Part shown: positions 1 to 9,160 of the stretch, piece after piece
Layout: each line of letters starts with the position of its first letter
Numbering within the stretch: the first letter of the stretch is position 1
Source: JAPXRI01 sp033813635
Lineage (GTDB): Bacteria; Bacillota; Clostridia; Oscillospirales; QAMX01
NCBI GenBank assembly: GCA_033813635.1
Contig: JAPXRI010000001.1
Location: 62,001-126,000, forward strand
DNA: 64,000 nt
Reading direction: 5' to 3'
Notes under the pieces: generated by a model
What the model was told of the DNA's origin: nothing
What the model saw: the letters and a program-made list of their open reading frames with translations, nothing else
Database searches by the model: none
Translations under genes and position numbers: made by a program

Positions 1-2713
1 TGCTCTTTGGGTCGATCTTCGTGGTGTGGAGCGGCCCGAGAAGGTTCTGAAGCGACGTTGCGACGGTCACCTTAACGCTGTTTTCACCGCTCCTAAGCGC
101 GCCTGTGATGTCAACCTCGTACGGCGCCGCGATTGTCGCGCCGCACTCCGCGCTGTTAACCTCGACGGCCGCCGCTGCGACATGGGGTGAGATGAGCTTT
201 AAAACCGCCCTGCAAAAGGGCTCCCGAACGTTAACGCGGTTTTCAAGCGAGATTTCACCCGAGAGGAATGTAAATCCCTGGCTTTCAAGATTTCCGCTTA
301 AAATGCTTGTCGGCAGGTCTCCGAGCACGCGGGTGTTCACGCCCTCCAGTCTCACCGAGAAATCGCCCAGCAGATAGATGTCCTCAACGACAAAGTCCGG
401 TCCCGTCAGCCCGGCCAAAATAACCTCATTTTCGCCGCTGACGATGTAATCGGAGATGTCAAACCTGCGAATCGCGCAGTCGAGAAAATATCCGTCGTCC
501 TTGAATTCCGCCGTGCGGCCGTTGATTGTAAAGCCGAGCGTATCGGCATCCTCCGCGCATAGGATGAATTTTTTGGCTGAGCTCTCGTTTCTGAACTTGA
601 ATTTCAGCTGGTAGCGCGTATTAAGCCTGCGAGTGTTCAACCAGTGGCCGGAAGGCCCTCGCTTAGCGGCTTCGGCTTTAATAATTTCGGCCGCGTCGCG
701 CGTGTATATCGGTTCGCTCCACTGTCCGCCATCCAAACGGAGCGCGCAGAAGTCGAGATTTGCAACGTTTTTAAACTCGCTTCCGTGTGCGGACGACGAA
801 ACGCGCCATTCTCCGTCTATTCGTACAGTCCCGAAGTGTTCCGGCTTTTCCGTCCGAACGGCATTCTTTGCCTCTTCCGCCGTGAGATCCTCCACGATTA
901 CAAAGCCGGCCGCGGGTATCGTAAAGCTGTCGCCGCTGAAAAGCGCTGTCTCGGTCATGCCCTGCGTATCGAGAAGGACAGCGGGCGTCATCCCCACGTA
1001 GGTCAGCGCGATATCGTCAAATCTCTCGGGGTTCGATATGAACCAGCCTTTGCCGAGCGCGTTTTCAAACGGGAGAACCCAGTGCCTATCGCTCGACTCA
1101 AATACCGCCGGGTATTCTTTTTTAAGCTTTTCAAGCAGTTCGTCCGAGTTATCTAAGTTCTCGGCGGCTTCCGCGAGCGCTCCGGCGGTTCCTCCCTGTT
1201 CTGACAGGGAGTACAGCTTTCCGCCCGCCGCGGCGAATTCCTTCAGAAGCGCTTTTGTCTTGTCAAGCGTCTGCTCGACATAAGGCAGGACTACCGTGTC
1301 ATACTCCATGTTCCCGATGACGAGTTTTCCGTCTTTGACGGACGCGTGGTTTTCCATTATCAGCTCGTCTCCGTAGTGGAAGTAGACGCCGTTGTCGTAG
1401 AGCTTATAGAACAGCGCCTCAAAGCGCCCCTGCAGCAGATCGAGCGGTTCGCGGTTTCCGGGGAAATAGTTGCACCATGCGGTCACGATTGGGTATAAAA
1501 CGAGAATGTTCGTGGTTTTTTTCGCATTCGCCAGGATTTTCGACGCCCGCGAGACGCTGTCCTCCAGTGGGCGCGCGTATTTCCACCAGGGCTGGATATA
1601 GTTGTTGTCCGGCGGGCAGTCCCGCTTGCTCTCGCCGCGGAGCGAGTACAGCGTAATATGGGGAGAGAAGAAATTGACGCCGAGCGCCAAAAGATTGCCG
1701 TAAACCAATCTCTTCGTGTGCAGGTCCATATTCTGCCCGCCCACCCCGAAGCACTCCGTCATCACTCGCTCCTTGCCAAGCTGCGCGGCGACGCTTGCGG
1801 TTTCCAGATATATCCAGGGCGCAAACATGCCGCGGCCGAGGGAGTCGTTCCCCGGTATGTGCATAAACTCGTAGTGGCTCATGATGTCGCCCGTGCAGCG
1901 GATCTGGGCGTAGAAATTCTCCTCCCACTCGTAATGCCCCGTCAGCTTCAGCCCGTTTTTCTCGCACCAATCGTAGAGAGTCCTTCCGAACGTCTCCGTG
2001 TAAAGCTTCGTCAGTGTATACCAGAAGCGCTTTCTAGCACGGATGTAATCACCGGTGTTTTCAAAAAGCGACGGAAAGATGTCAAAGACGCTTTCGTTCC
2101 AGAGCTTTTCGTACATTTCGGGCAGAGCGTCTCCCCAGGGGATATAATCGTTGGGTTCGTAATAGTTTGCGTACTGCGGCTCGTCGAAGAATACGCCGGG
2201 CACGGTCTTTCCAAACTCGTCGCCGATTTTGTCCTTATAGTTTTCATGCGTTATCTCGATGAAATCGTTGACGGCGGACAGCGAAAGCTCGTTTGTGCCG
2301 CAGCCGTATTCCCTGCAGTAGACATAGCCGTCCCTGCGGCAGAGCTCGCCGGCAGCGCGGCTATCGTCTTCCGCTTTTTTTCTAACGATATGGCACGCCG
2401 AGTTTTGCGCGCCGTGCTTTAAAACCATTCCGCCCGCGCTGCCGCTCGGCCAGTCGAGCTCATCGTAGATCCATGCGTCGAGACCGAGCGATTTAGCCGT
2501 TTTCACACAGAATTTTATTTTCTCCATGAACTGTCTCGAGAGGTACGGTGTTTTAAGGTTCCCGCGCGCGTGCATAAAGAATCCGCCCCAGCCGGCTTCT
2601 TTAAACGCCTCGATTTGCCTTTTCAATTCGTCTTCCTTAAGCTCGCCGTCGAGAGCCCAGAACGACGCCGGACGGTATTCCTTTTCCGGGGATAAATCCA
2701 TTCTGTTTGCCAT
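1..2713 (-). CDS. Large GH106-like glycoside hydrolase, C-terminus cut by window edge
   Basis: The reading frame is open from an ATG at 2713 to the window edge, about 904 codons, so the C-terminus is missing. The N-terminus carries the signature of large alpha-L-rhamnosidase-like hydrolases (GH106 and relatives): RPASFW near residues 14-19, GGFFMHARG at 43-51 and WIYDELDWPSG at 81-91, followed later by VPGVFFDEPQY, where a catalytic acidic residue would lie on a TIM barrel. No signal peptide is visible, so it is probably cytoplasmic and acts on imported oligosaccharides. GH106 is the closest family I recognise, but the substrate is not proven. It is transcribed alone from the promoter at 2754-2782. 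Confidence 0.78.
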   Translation of the reverse strand, partial: MANRMDLSPEKEYRPASFWALDGELKEDELKRQIEAFKEAGWGGFFMHARGNLKTPYLSRQFMEKIKFCVKTAKSLGLDAWIYDELDWPSGSAGGMVLKHGAQNSACHIVRKKAEDDSRAAGELCRRDGYVYCREYGCGTNELSLSAVNDFIEITHENYKDKIGDEFGKTVPGVFFDEPQYANYYEPNDYIPWGDALPEMYEKLWNESVFDIFPSLFENTGDYIRARKRFWYTLTKLYTETFGRTLYDWCEKNGLKLTGHYEWEENFYAQIRCTGDIMSHYEFMHIPGNDSLGRGMFAPWIYLETASVAAQLGKERVMTECFGVGGQNMDLHTKRLVYGNLLALGVNFFSPHITLYSLRGESKRDCPPDNNYIQPWWKYARPLEDSVSRASKILANAKKTTNILVLYPIVTAWCNYFPGNREPLDLLQGRFEALFYKLYDNGVYFHYGDELIMENHASVKDGKLVIGNMEYDTVVLPYVEQTLDKTKALLKEFAAAGGKLYSLSEQGGTAGALAEAAENLDNSDELLEKLKKEYPAVFESSDRHWVLPFENALGKGWFISNPERFDDIALTYVGMTPAVLLDTQGMTETALFSGDSFTIPAAGFVIVEDLTAEEAKNAVRTEKPEHFGTVRIDGEWRVSSSAHGSEFKNVANLDFCALRLDGGQWSEPIYTRDAAEIIKAEAAKRGPSGHWLNTRRLNTRYQLKFKFRNESSAKKFILCAEDADTLGFTINGRTAEFKDDGYFLDCAIRRFDISDYIVSGENEVILAGLTGPDFVVEDIYLLGDFSVRLEGVNTRVLGDLPTSILSGNLESQGFTFLSGEISLENRVNVREPFCRAVLKLISPHVAAAAVEVNSAECGATIAAPYEVDITGALRSGENSVKVTVATSLQNLLGPLHTTKIDPKS

Positions 2714-2753
2714 GCTACATAAAACACCCTTCTTTTAGATTCTTCATTTCCCT

Positions 2754-2782
2754 ATTATAAATCCGCGGCTTCCTTTAATCAA
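2754..2782 (-). promoter_or_regulatory. Sigma-A-like promoter for the glycoside hydrolase
   Basis: On the minus strand TTGATT and TATAAT are separated by 17 bases. The expected transcription start lies about 35 bases before the ATG at 2713, leaving a short leader with a GAAGGG-type ribosome site. Confidence 0.6.
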
Positions 2783-2973
2783 TCTGTCGGAAAAAATTTG
2801 TTCCGCGCTTTTGGAATGCAGAGCGTATAAAATATCATGTCTTGAATTCTTGCATATATTTCGGAAATCCGTTTTAAAAAATCTACTACCCGTCTTAATA
2901 GAACCTCCGGAACCTCGGAAAACCTCCTAAAGACACCGGAGATCGGCAGTTAAAGCGATAACGCCATATAAAT

Positions 2974-3648
2974 CTACGGTTCGAGCTTGTAGCCGTAACC
3001 CCACACCGTCGCGATGCAGCTCCCGTAGGGCTTGATGCGCTCGCGGAGCGTTTTGATATGTGTGTCAACCGTCCTGTCCGAACCGCTGTAGTCGTCTCCC
3101 CAGACCCTGTCGAGAAGCTCGCCGCGCGAAAACGCGACGTTCGGGTTCTGGGAGAGGAACAAAAGCAGTTCGAAATCACGGTTGGTCAGCGTGACGCTTT
3201 TTTCGTCTATGTACACTATCCGGGAAAACGTATCGATCTGCACGCCGCGAAAAGCGAGCCGTTTCTGTTTGACGGTACTTTTCCCGCTCCGGTATAAGAT
3301 TACCCTTATCCGCGCCATAAGCAGCGGCATGGACAGGGGTTTTTGCATATAGTCGTCCCCCCCGTTTTCAAAACACGCAAGGCGTTCACCCTCCGAACAG
3401 GACTCCCCTGTGAATATCACGGGAACGTCGGAGACCTTCCTCACCTGCCTGCACACGTTGATTCCGTCAAGCTCGGGAAGCGACGTGTCGAGGACGATTA
3501 AATTGTACTCGTTTCTTCTGAAAAGCTTGATCGCGCCGATCCCGTCACAAGCCTCGTCCGCCAAAATCCCGTCGGCGGCCGCGCGCTCACGTATCGCTTT
3601 CCGCAACGCGGCGTCGCTCTCAGCGACCAGTATCCGGATATCCGCCAT
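2974..3648 (-). CDS. OmpR/PhoB-family response regulator (orphan)
   Basis: This is a 224-residue two-domain DNA-binding response regulator. The receiver domain (about 1-118) has the phospho-acceptor aspartate D54 in VLDTSLPELDG, the switch threonine T80 and the conserved lysine K103. The C-terminal winged helix (about 130-224) ends in the typical WGYGYKLEP. The acidic pocket at the N-terminus reads AESD rather than the usual DD/ED pair, so metal binding may differ slightly. No histidine kinase is adjacent: the next upstream genes encode hydrogenase and the downstream gene a glycosidase. Its partner and regulon are therefore unknown. GGAG lies four bases before the ATG. Confidence 0.9.
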   Translation of the reverse strand: MADIRILVAESDAALRKAIRERAAADGILADEACDGIGAIKLFRRNEYNLIVLDTSLPELDGINVCRQVRKVSDVPVIFTGESCSEGERLACFENGGDDYMQKPLSMPLLMARIRVILYRSGKSTVKQKRLAFRGVQIDTFSRIVYIDEKSVTLTNRDFELLLFLSQNPNVAFSRGELLDRVWGDDYSGSDRTVDTHIKTLRERIKPYGSCIATVWGYGYKLEP

Positions 3649-3730
3649 AAAGCTCCGTACCTTTCACAAAATCAAAACCGTTTTACCTAAAAAAGCGCTT
3701 CCTCTCAATAAATAATATATGTACAAATAT

Positions 3731-3758
3731 ATTATACATGATTATAACACAATTTCAA
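3731..3758 (-). promoter_or_regulatory. Promoter for the response regulator
   Basis: On the minus strand TTGAAA, 16 bases, then TATAAT. A second TATAAT-like box overlaps a few bases upstream. The AT-rich leader runs about 80 bases to the start codon. Confidence 0.5.
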
Positions 3759-3885
3759 CACATATTTTTTTATTTCGCATTAATTACCCGCATTCATCGA
3801 AATATTCTGATATCTTCCGCTAAATCCGTAATGTTTCTATTATTGATAACATCATATCTGTGTTATACCGGTTCCCCGGCGGATA

Positions 3886-3914
3886 GTAAAAACCGCGGCT
3901 GTCAGCTGCCGCGG
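3886..3914 (-). terminator. Second hairpin terminator of the hydrogenase operon
   Basis: The minus strand reads CCGCGGC, an 8-base loop, GCCGCGG and then TTTTTA, a canonical Rho-independent terminator. It backs up the hairpin at 3955-3982 and insulates the response regulator. Confidence 0.75.
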
Positions 3915-3954
3915 CTGCGTTACTGATATGGGAATATGTTTCCCTGAAAGCGAA

Positions 3955-3982
3955 ACCCGGGGCGGAATTAACCGCCCCGGGT
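3955..3982 (-). terminator. First hairpin after hydA
   Basis: A perfect 11-base-pair inverted repeat (ACCCGGGGCGG, 6-base loop) lies 10 bases past the hydA stop. The T-tract is poor, which may explain the tandem second hairpin. Confidence 0.65.
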
Positions 3983-3992
3983 CCCGTTAATA

Positions 3993-5996
3993 TTACACCT
4001 TCGGTTTTCCCGTATAGTCCGCGATTACCTGCTTGAAGATTTCAACCGTCTCCAGCGCGTCCTCAAGCTCGTTTTTAAGCCTTCGGTTTTCCGCCTCGAG
4101 GGCCAGCACGCGGACGGACTCGAGCTCCTCGCGGTTTTGTCTTGCCGGCGCCGCGGCGGCCGCTCCGCGCTGATTCTGATTCTTCGCCATCGGCTTCACC
4201 CCGCCTATCACAAATTTTTCATCCGTATATTCGTTGTATTCGCCGCGCTTGACGTAGTGAGTGTGCAGCAATTCATGGGAGGTATGGCTGTTCGGGAATT
4301 CGAGGAATTCCTCATAGATTTCTTTGATATATGGGTTCTCGTGGGATTTGCGTAAGGGTTTTGACTCATCCTCGCCGAAAATGCCCGCGATGCGCTTAAT
4401 CCGGACCTCCGGGTCATCCGAACGGGGCTGACCGCCGCCCATGATGCAGCCGCCGGGGCAGCCCATCACCTCAATGAAGGCGTAGGGGCTTGAGCCCGAC
4501 TCGATCTCCCGCAGCAAAATCTCCGCCCCCTTTGTTCCGCTGGTTACGGCGAATTTTGCCGTAACACCCTCCAGATAGGAGTACTCCGGGAGCACGTTTT
4601 CAAACGTCACCTCCGCCGATTTCACCCGCTCAAGCCCGGTCACCGGTTTGATGTGCAGGTTTTCAAACGGAAGCTCACGCCCGGTTACGAGCTCGTACAC
4701 GGTGCGGAGAGCCGCCTCCATCACGCCTCCAGTCAGGCCGAAGATATCCGCTGCGCCGGTCGACATGCCGAGCGGGTTATCGAACTCGCTCTCCGGCAGA
4801 CTTGCAAAATCGATTCCGGCCTCCTTGATCATCGCAGCGAGCTCCCTCGTCGTTATTACCGCGTCGACGTTCGGGTAACCGTTGTTTTGCATCTCCGTCC
4901 GGGCGATCTCAAACTTCTTCGCCGTACACGGCATCACCGACGTCACATGGATATCCGCCGGGTCTACGCCGATTTTTTTCGCGTAGAAGGATTTGACCAG
5001 CGCGCCCATCATCGTGTGTGGGGACTTGCAAGTCGAGAGATGGGAGAGCTTATCCGGATGGGTATGCTCAATGTATTTGATCCAGCCCGGGCTGCAGCTT
5101 GTAATCATCGGAAGGGTTGAACCGCCGCCGGTCAGCGCATTTTTTAGGCGCGTCAGAAGCTCGGTGCCCTCCTCGATTATCGTCAGGTCCGCCGCGAAGT
5201 TCGTATCGAAAATATCGTCAAAACCGAGGGCGCGCAGCGCGTACGCGAGCTTGCCGGTCAAACGCTCGCCCGGCGGGAAGCCGAACTCCTCGCCGATCGC
5301 CACGCGGACGGCCGGCGCGACCTGTACGACCGCGCGCTTTTTGCCGTTGATCGCCTCCCAAACCTTTTTTATTCCGTCGGTCTCCTTAAGCGCGCCGACC
5401 GGACAGACCACCGTGCACTGGCCGCAGAATATGCAGTTTACCGCGCCTATCGGCAGTTCCATCGCCGGGCTGACCACCGTCTCAAAACCCCGGTTCTGCG
5501 CGTTCAGTATGCCGGTGCCCTGGATTTCGTTGCACGCCGTCACGCAGCGGCGGCAGAGCACGCATTTCGTCATGTCCCGCGTAATCGAGACAGAGGCGTC
5601 GTAGGGTCTCTCCGAGTGCTCGCCCTCAAAGCGCGTCTCCTCGATGCCCAGCTGCCTGCCGAGCGCCTGCAGCTCGCAGCTCTGGTTTCTTCTGCAGGAA
5701 AGGCAGTCCTGCGCGTGATCCGAGAGCAAAAGCTCGTAGATCACCTTCCTCGCCCTTCTGACCCGCTCCGTATTTGTATTGACGACCATGCCCTCCGAGA
5801 CCTTGGTCATGCACGCGGCGGCCAGCGATTTCGCTCCGGCGACCTCGACAACGCACATCCGGCAGGCGCCGAAGCGGTGGATATTTTCAAGATAACAGAG
5901 GTTCGGAATCGCGATTCCGTTGGCTTTGGCCGCGTCTATGACCGTCGTCCCCTCGGGGACGCTTATGTTTTTGCCGTTTACCGTTAAGTTGACCAT
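3993..5996 (-). CDS. hydA: [FeFe] hydrogenase catalytic subunit HydA
   Basis: A 667-residue catalytic subunit of an NADH-linked, probably electron-bifurcating hydrogenase, cytoplasmic. Domains in order: an N-terminal [2Fe-2S] ferredoxin (C34, C45, C48, C62), a His-Cys [4Fe-4S] site (H94, C98, C101, C107), two [4Fe-4S] ferredoxin sites (C145/148/151/155 and C188/191/194/198), and the H-cluster domain. The H-cluster motifs are TSCSPGW at 299-305, MPCTAKKFE at 355-363 and EVMGCPGGC at 509-517. The first motif has serine where the CpI-type TSCCPxW has a second cysteine. From about residue 590 a charged, Ala-rich linker leads into a predicted coiled coil instead of the extra ferredoxin-like domain seen in some relatives. 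It is the third gene of hydCBA, 13 bases after hydB. Confidence 0.95.
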   Translation of the reverse strand: MVNLTVNGKNISVPEGTTVIDAAKANGIAIPNLCYLENIHRFGACRMCVVEVAGAKSLAAACMTKVSEGMVVNTNTERVRRARKVIYELLLSDHAQDCLSCRRNQSCELQALGRQLGIEETRFEGEHSERPYDASVSITRDMTKCVLCRRCVTACNEIQGTGILNAQNRGFETVVSPAMELPIGAVNCIFCGQCTVVCPVGALKETDGIKKVWEAINGKKRAVVQVAPAVRVAIGEEFGFPPGERLTGKLAYALRALGFDDIFDTNFAADLTIIEEGTELLTRLKNALTGGGSTLPMITSCSPGWIKYIEHTHPDKLSHLSTCKSPHTMMGALVKSFYAKKIGVDPADIHVTSVMPCTAKKFEIARTEMQNNGYPNVDAVITTRELAAMIKEAGIDFASLPESEFDNPLGMSTGAADIFGLTGGVMEAALRTVYELVTGRELPFENLHIKPVTGLERVKSAEVTFENVLPEYSYLEGVTAKFAVTSGTKGAEILLREIESGSSPYAFIEVMGCPGGCIMGGGQPRSDDPEVRIKRIAGIFGEDESKPLRKSHENPYIKEIYEEFLEFPNSHTSHELLHTHYVKRGEYNEYTDEKFVIGGVKPMAKNQNQRGAAAAAPARQNREELESVRVLALEAENRRLKNELEDALETVEIFKQVIADYTGKPKV

Positions 5997-6009
5997 AACT
6001 CATCGCCCC

Positions 6010-9000
6010 TTACCTTTCCTGATTATTCCCGCAGGCGGTTTTCACGTTGCAGTGCAGGCAGCGCATCGCCTCCGCCACGGCGTTCAGCCTGTGGTAGCCC
6101 AGCACAACCTCGTCGAATCCGCCCCGCTTATCCATCTCGAGCATGTCAAGCGGGAACCGATTATGCTCCATAATCTCCTCTTCGTCGAACTTCTCCGGGA
6201 TTTCGATCGGTTCGCCCTTGTTCAGCACTCCTTTACCGCCGAGGTATTTGTCGATTGAGACTGCGGCACGCTTTCCGTCAGCGATCGCCCTGATAACCGT
6301 GTCCGGCCCACGCGCGACGTCGCCGCCCGCGAAAACCCCCTCCATCGTCGTCATAAGCGTGTCGTTGTCTACGACGAACGTGCCCCAGGGCGTCACTCCG
6401 ATCTCGTCCTTTCGGATAAACGGCAGATCGGAGTACTGGCTGATCGCCGGAATAACCGTATCCGCTTCGATAAAGAAGTTCGAGTTCTCAATCGGCACCG
6501 ATTTGCGCCTGCCGGTGTTGTCAAACTCGCCGAGTTTCATCCGCACGCACTCGACCTTTGAGACCGCGCCGTTCTTGCCCTCCACAAATCTCACCGGCGA
6601 CGCGAGTTCGACGATTTCGACGCCCTCCGAGAGTGCCTCGTGCACCTCTGACAAGTAGGCCGGCATCGCGTCGATTGTCCTCCTGTAGATGATGATTACA
6701 CGCTCCGCGCCGAGGCGGAGAGCCGTTCTCGCCGAGTCGATCGCGGTGTTGCCGCCGCCGACGACGGCTACAACCCTTCCGACTTTGACATCCTTTTTAA
6801 GGTTGATGTTCTTCAGGAAGTTGATGCCGTGTATCACGCCGTTAAGCCGTTCGCCGGGGATATTGACCTTCTGCGGGATCTGGGTTCCGGTCGCGATGTA
6901 GACCGAGTCGTAGCGCAGCTTAAGGTTTTTAAACGTGATATCTTTTCCGACCTCGGTGTTCAGCAGAATATTGACTCCTGCCTTCCTGATCAGGTCGATC
7001 TCGTGTTCCAAAACGTCCTTCGGGAGGCGGTATTCCGGGATGCCGAACGCCAGAACGCCGCCTGCTACGGGCTGCGACTCGAACACGTCGACGTCGTAAC
7101 CGAGCTTGACGAGGTAATACCCGCAGGTAAGCCCGGACGCGCCCGCGCCGATGATCGCAACCTTTTTGCCGTTTTTCGGAAACACGATGTCACTCTTAAA
7201 CGGCTCCTCATGCCTGAACGCATAGTCTGCGACAAAGCGCTTCAGATCGCAGATCGCGACCGGCTCGTCGGTCGAACCGCGGCGGCATTTCGACTCGCAG
7301 GGCCGCGTGCAGATTCTGCCGCAGACGGCCGGGAACGGGTTTTCCTGTCGGATCAGGTTATAGGCGTCGATAAAGCGCCCTGCGGCTATCAGGCTTATGT
7401 AGCCGGGCACGTTGACGTTGGCCGGGCAGGTGTTCTCGCAAGGGGAGATGAAAAGCGACGAGCACACGCCGGCGCGGCAGTATTTGTTTTTGATATGCTC
7501 CTCGTATTCCTCGCGGAAAAACTTAATCGTGCTCAGAACCGGGTTAGGCGCGGTCTGTCCCAGGCCGCACATCGCGGTATCCTTAATTGCTTCGCCCAGT
7601 TCGGTTAACAGCTCGATATCGCCCTCCCTGCCTTCGCCCTGGGTGATTCTCTCCAGAATCTCCAGCATCCGCTTTGTGCCGACGCGGCAGGGCGTGCATT
7701 TTCCGCAGGATTCGTGGCGGATAAAGTCCATAAAATACCGCGCGGTATCGACCATGCAGGTATCCTCGTTCATCGCGATCAGGCCGCCCGAGCCCATAAT
7801 CGCGCCGATTTTCGTAAGCGAGTCGTAATCGGTCGGCGTATTCAGGTTTTCCGGCGTCACACAGCCGCCGGACGGACCTCCGATCTGCGCCGCCTTGAAC
7901 TTCTTCTTTCCGATTATGCCCCCGCCGATTTTGAAAAGGATGTCGCCCAGCGGCTTACCTATCGGCACCTCGATAATGCCGGTGTTCACAATGTCTCCGG
8001 CCAGCGCGAAAACCTTCGTCCCCTTGCTTTTTTCGGTGCCGAACTGTGAATACCAGTCCGCGCCGTTCAATATGATGACCGGGACGTTTACAAACGTCTC
8101 GACGTTGCTGATGATTGTCGGGCGATGAAAAAGGCCTTCCTGGAACGGGAGGGGTGGCTTCTGCCGCGGCTCGCCCCGTTTGCCCTCGATGGAGTTCATC
8201 AGCGCGGTCTCCTCGCCGCAGACAAACGCGCCCGCGCCGATTCGAATCTCTATATCGAACTCAAAGTCGCTTCCGAACAGCTTTCCTCCGAGCAACCCGC
8301 GCTCCCGCGCCACGTCGAGCGCGGCGGTCAGGCGTTCAATCGCGATCGGGTACTCCGCGCGTACATAGACATATCCCTTCGTCGCCCCTATTGCATATCC
8401 GCCGATGATCATCCCCTCGATCAGCGAATGTGGGTCGCCCTCAATCAGGCTCCTGTCCATAAACGCTCCGGGATCGCCCTCGTCCGCGTTGCAGACTATA
8501 TACTTTTGCCCCGCCTTAGCGTTTAAGCCCGCTTCCAGCTTCAATCCTGTCGGAAAGCCCGCGCCGCCGCGGCCGCGCAGACCCGAGCGCTTGATCTCAT
8601 CGACGATCTCCCGCGGCGTTTTCTCGCAGATTGCTTTCTGGGCCGCCATATACCCGTAGCGCGATATATAGGCCTCAATGCTGTCGTGCGGGATAAGCCC
8701 GCAGTTACGAAGCGCTATTTTTACCTGTTCCCTGAAAAAATCGATGTTTTCGATCGACGGGATATGCTTTTGCAGCGAGCTGTCGTAAAACGTATGTTCG
8801 GTTAATATTTTACCGTCGACAATATGGCTTTTTACCACGTTTCTCGCGATCTCCGGCGTGAGCCTTGTGTAAAAGGTTTTCTGTGGCAGAATCAGCATTA
8901 CCGGACCCGCCGCGCAGGTGCCCATGCAGCCCGTCTCATAGACACTGACGTCGCTTGATAGCCCGTTTTTTTGAATCTCATCCTCTATGGCCGCTTTGAT

Positions 9001-9132
9001 TTCGCCGCAGCCGGAGGAGACGCAGCCCGCCCCGCCGCAGACAAGGACGCGGTATTGGTATTTGTTACGGTAGGAATCGTATTCATCCTTGATTTTCAGC
9101 AAATCGTCCCTTGACGCTATCCGCTCAACCAT
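6010..9132 (-). CDS. hydB: HydB-type NuoF flavoprotein fused to a GltD/NfnB-like FAD-NAD(P)H module
   Basis: 1040 residues, far longer than a plain HydB. Domains in order: a thioredoxin-like [2Fe-2S] domain (C32, C37, C42 and C69, C73 region); an NuoF FMN/NADH core (GLRGRGGAGFPTG at 184-196, NADEGDPG at 215-222); its [4Fe-4S] site (C476, C479, C482, C522); then a complete GltD-like half. That half starts with a cysteine-rich Fe-S segment (C565, C569, C604, C608, C612, C616), then the FAD motif GAGASG (663-668) and a second dinucleotide motif GGGNTAID (792-799), followed by YRR, which favours NADPH. The family precedent I recall is StnB of the Sporomusa-type Nfn transhydrogenase. Here the fusion sits with a full H-cluster HydA, so H2, NADH, NADPH and ferredoxin could meet in one complex (inference). 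Confidence 0.92.
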   Translation of the reverse strand: MVERIASRDDLLKIKDEYDSYRNKYQYRVLVCGGAGCVSSGCGEIKAAIEDEIQKNGLSSDVSVYETGCMGTCAAGPVMLILPQKTFYTRLTPEIARNVVKSHIVDGKILTEHTFYDSSLQKHIPSIENIDFFREQVKIALRNCGLIPHDSIEAYISRYGYMAAQKAICEKTPREIVDEIKRSGLRGRGGAGFPTGLKLEAGLNAKAGQKYIVCNADEGDPGAFMDRSLIEGDPHSLIEGMIIGGYAIGATKGYVYVRAEYPIAIERLTAALDVARERGLLGGKLFGSDFEFDIEIRIGAGAFVCGEETALMNSIEGKRGEPRQKPPLPFQEGLFHRPTIISNVETFVNVPVIILNGADWYSQFGTEKSKGTKVFALAGDIVNTGIIEVPIGKPLGDILFKIGGGIIGKKKFKAAQIGGPSGGCVTPENLNTPTDYDSLTKIGAIMGSGGLIAMNEDTCMVDTARYFMDFIRHESCGKCTPCRVGTKRMLEILERITQGEGREGDIELLTELGEAIKDTAMCGLGQTAPNPVLSTIKFFREEYEEHIKNKYCRAGVCSSLFISPCENTCPANVNVPGYISLIAAGRFIDAYNLIRQENPFPAVCGRICTRPCESKCRRGSTDEPVAICDLKRFVADYAFRHEEPFKSDIVFPKNGKKVAIIGAGASGLTCGYYLVKLGYDVDVFESQPVAGGVLAFGIPEYRLPKDVLEHEIDLIRKAGVNILLNTEVGKDITFKNLKLRYDSVYIATGTQIPQKVNIPGERLNGVIHGINFLKNINLKKDVKVGRVVAVVGGGNTAIDSARTALRLGAERVIIIYRRTIDAMPAYLSEVHEALSEGVEIVELASPVRFVEGKNGAVSKVECVRMKLGEFDNTGRRKSVPIENSNFFIEADTVIPAISQYSDLPFIRKDEIGVTPWGTFVVDNDTLMTTMEGVFAGGDVARGPDTVIRAIADGKRAAVSIDKYLGGKGVLNKGEPIEIPEKFDEEEIMEHNRFPLDMLEMDKRGGFDEVVLGYHRLNAVAEAMRCLHCNVKTACGNNQER

Positions 9133-9160
9133 GCCAAACCATCCTCTCCGTTTTTGTATT

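Noticed and set aside
3738..3926. 62-residue plus-strand ORF between hydA and the response regulator
   Set aside because: It covers the response-regulator promoter and a terminator, has no ribosome site and no recognisable sequence.
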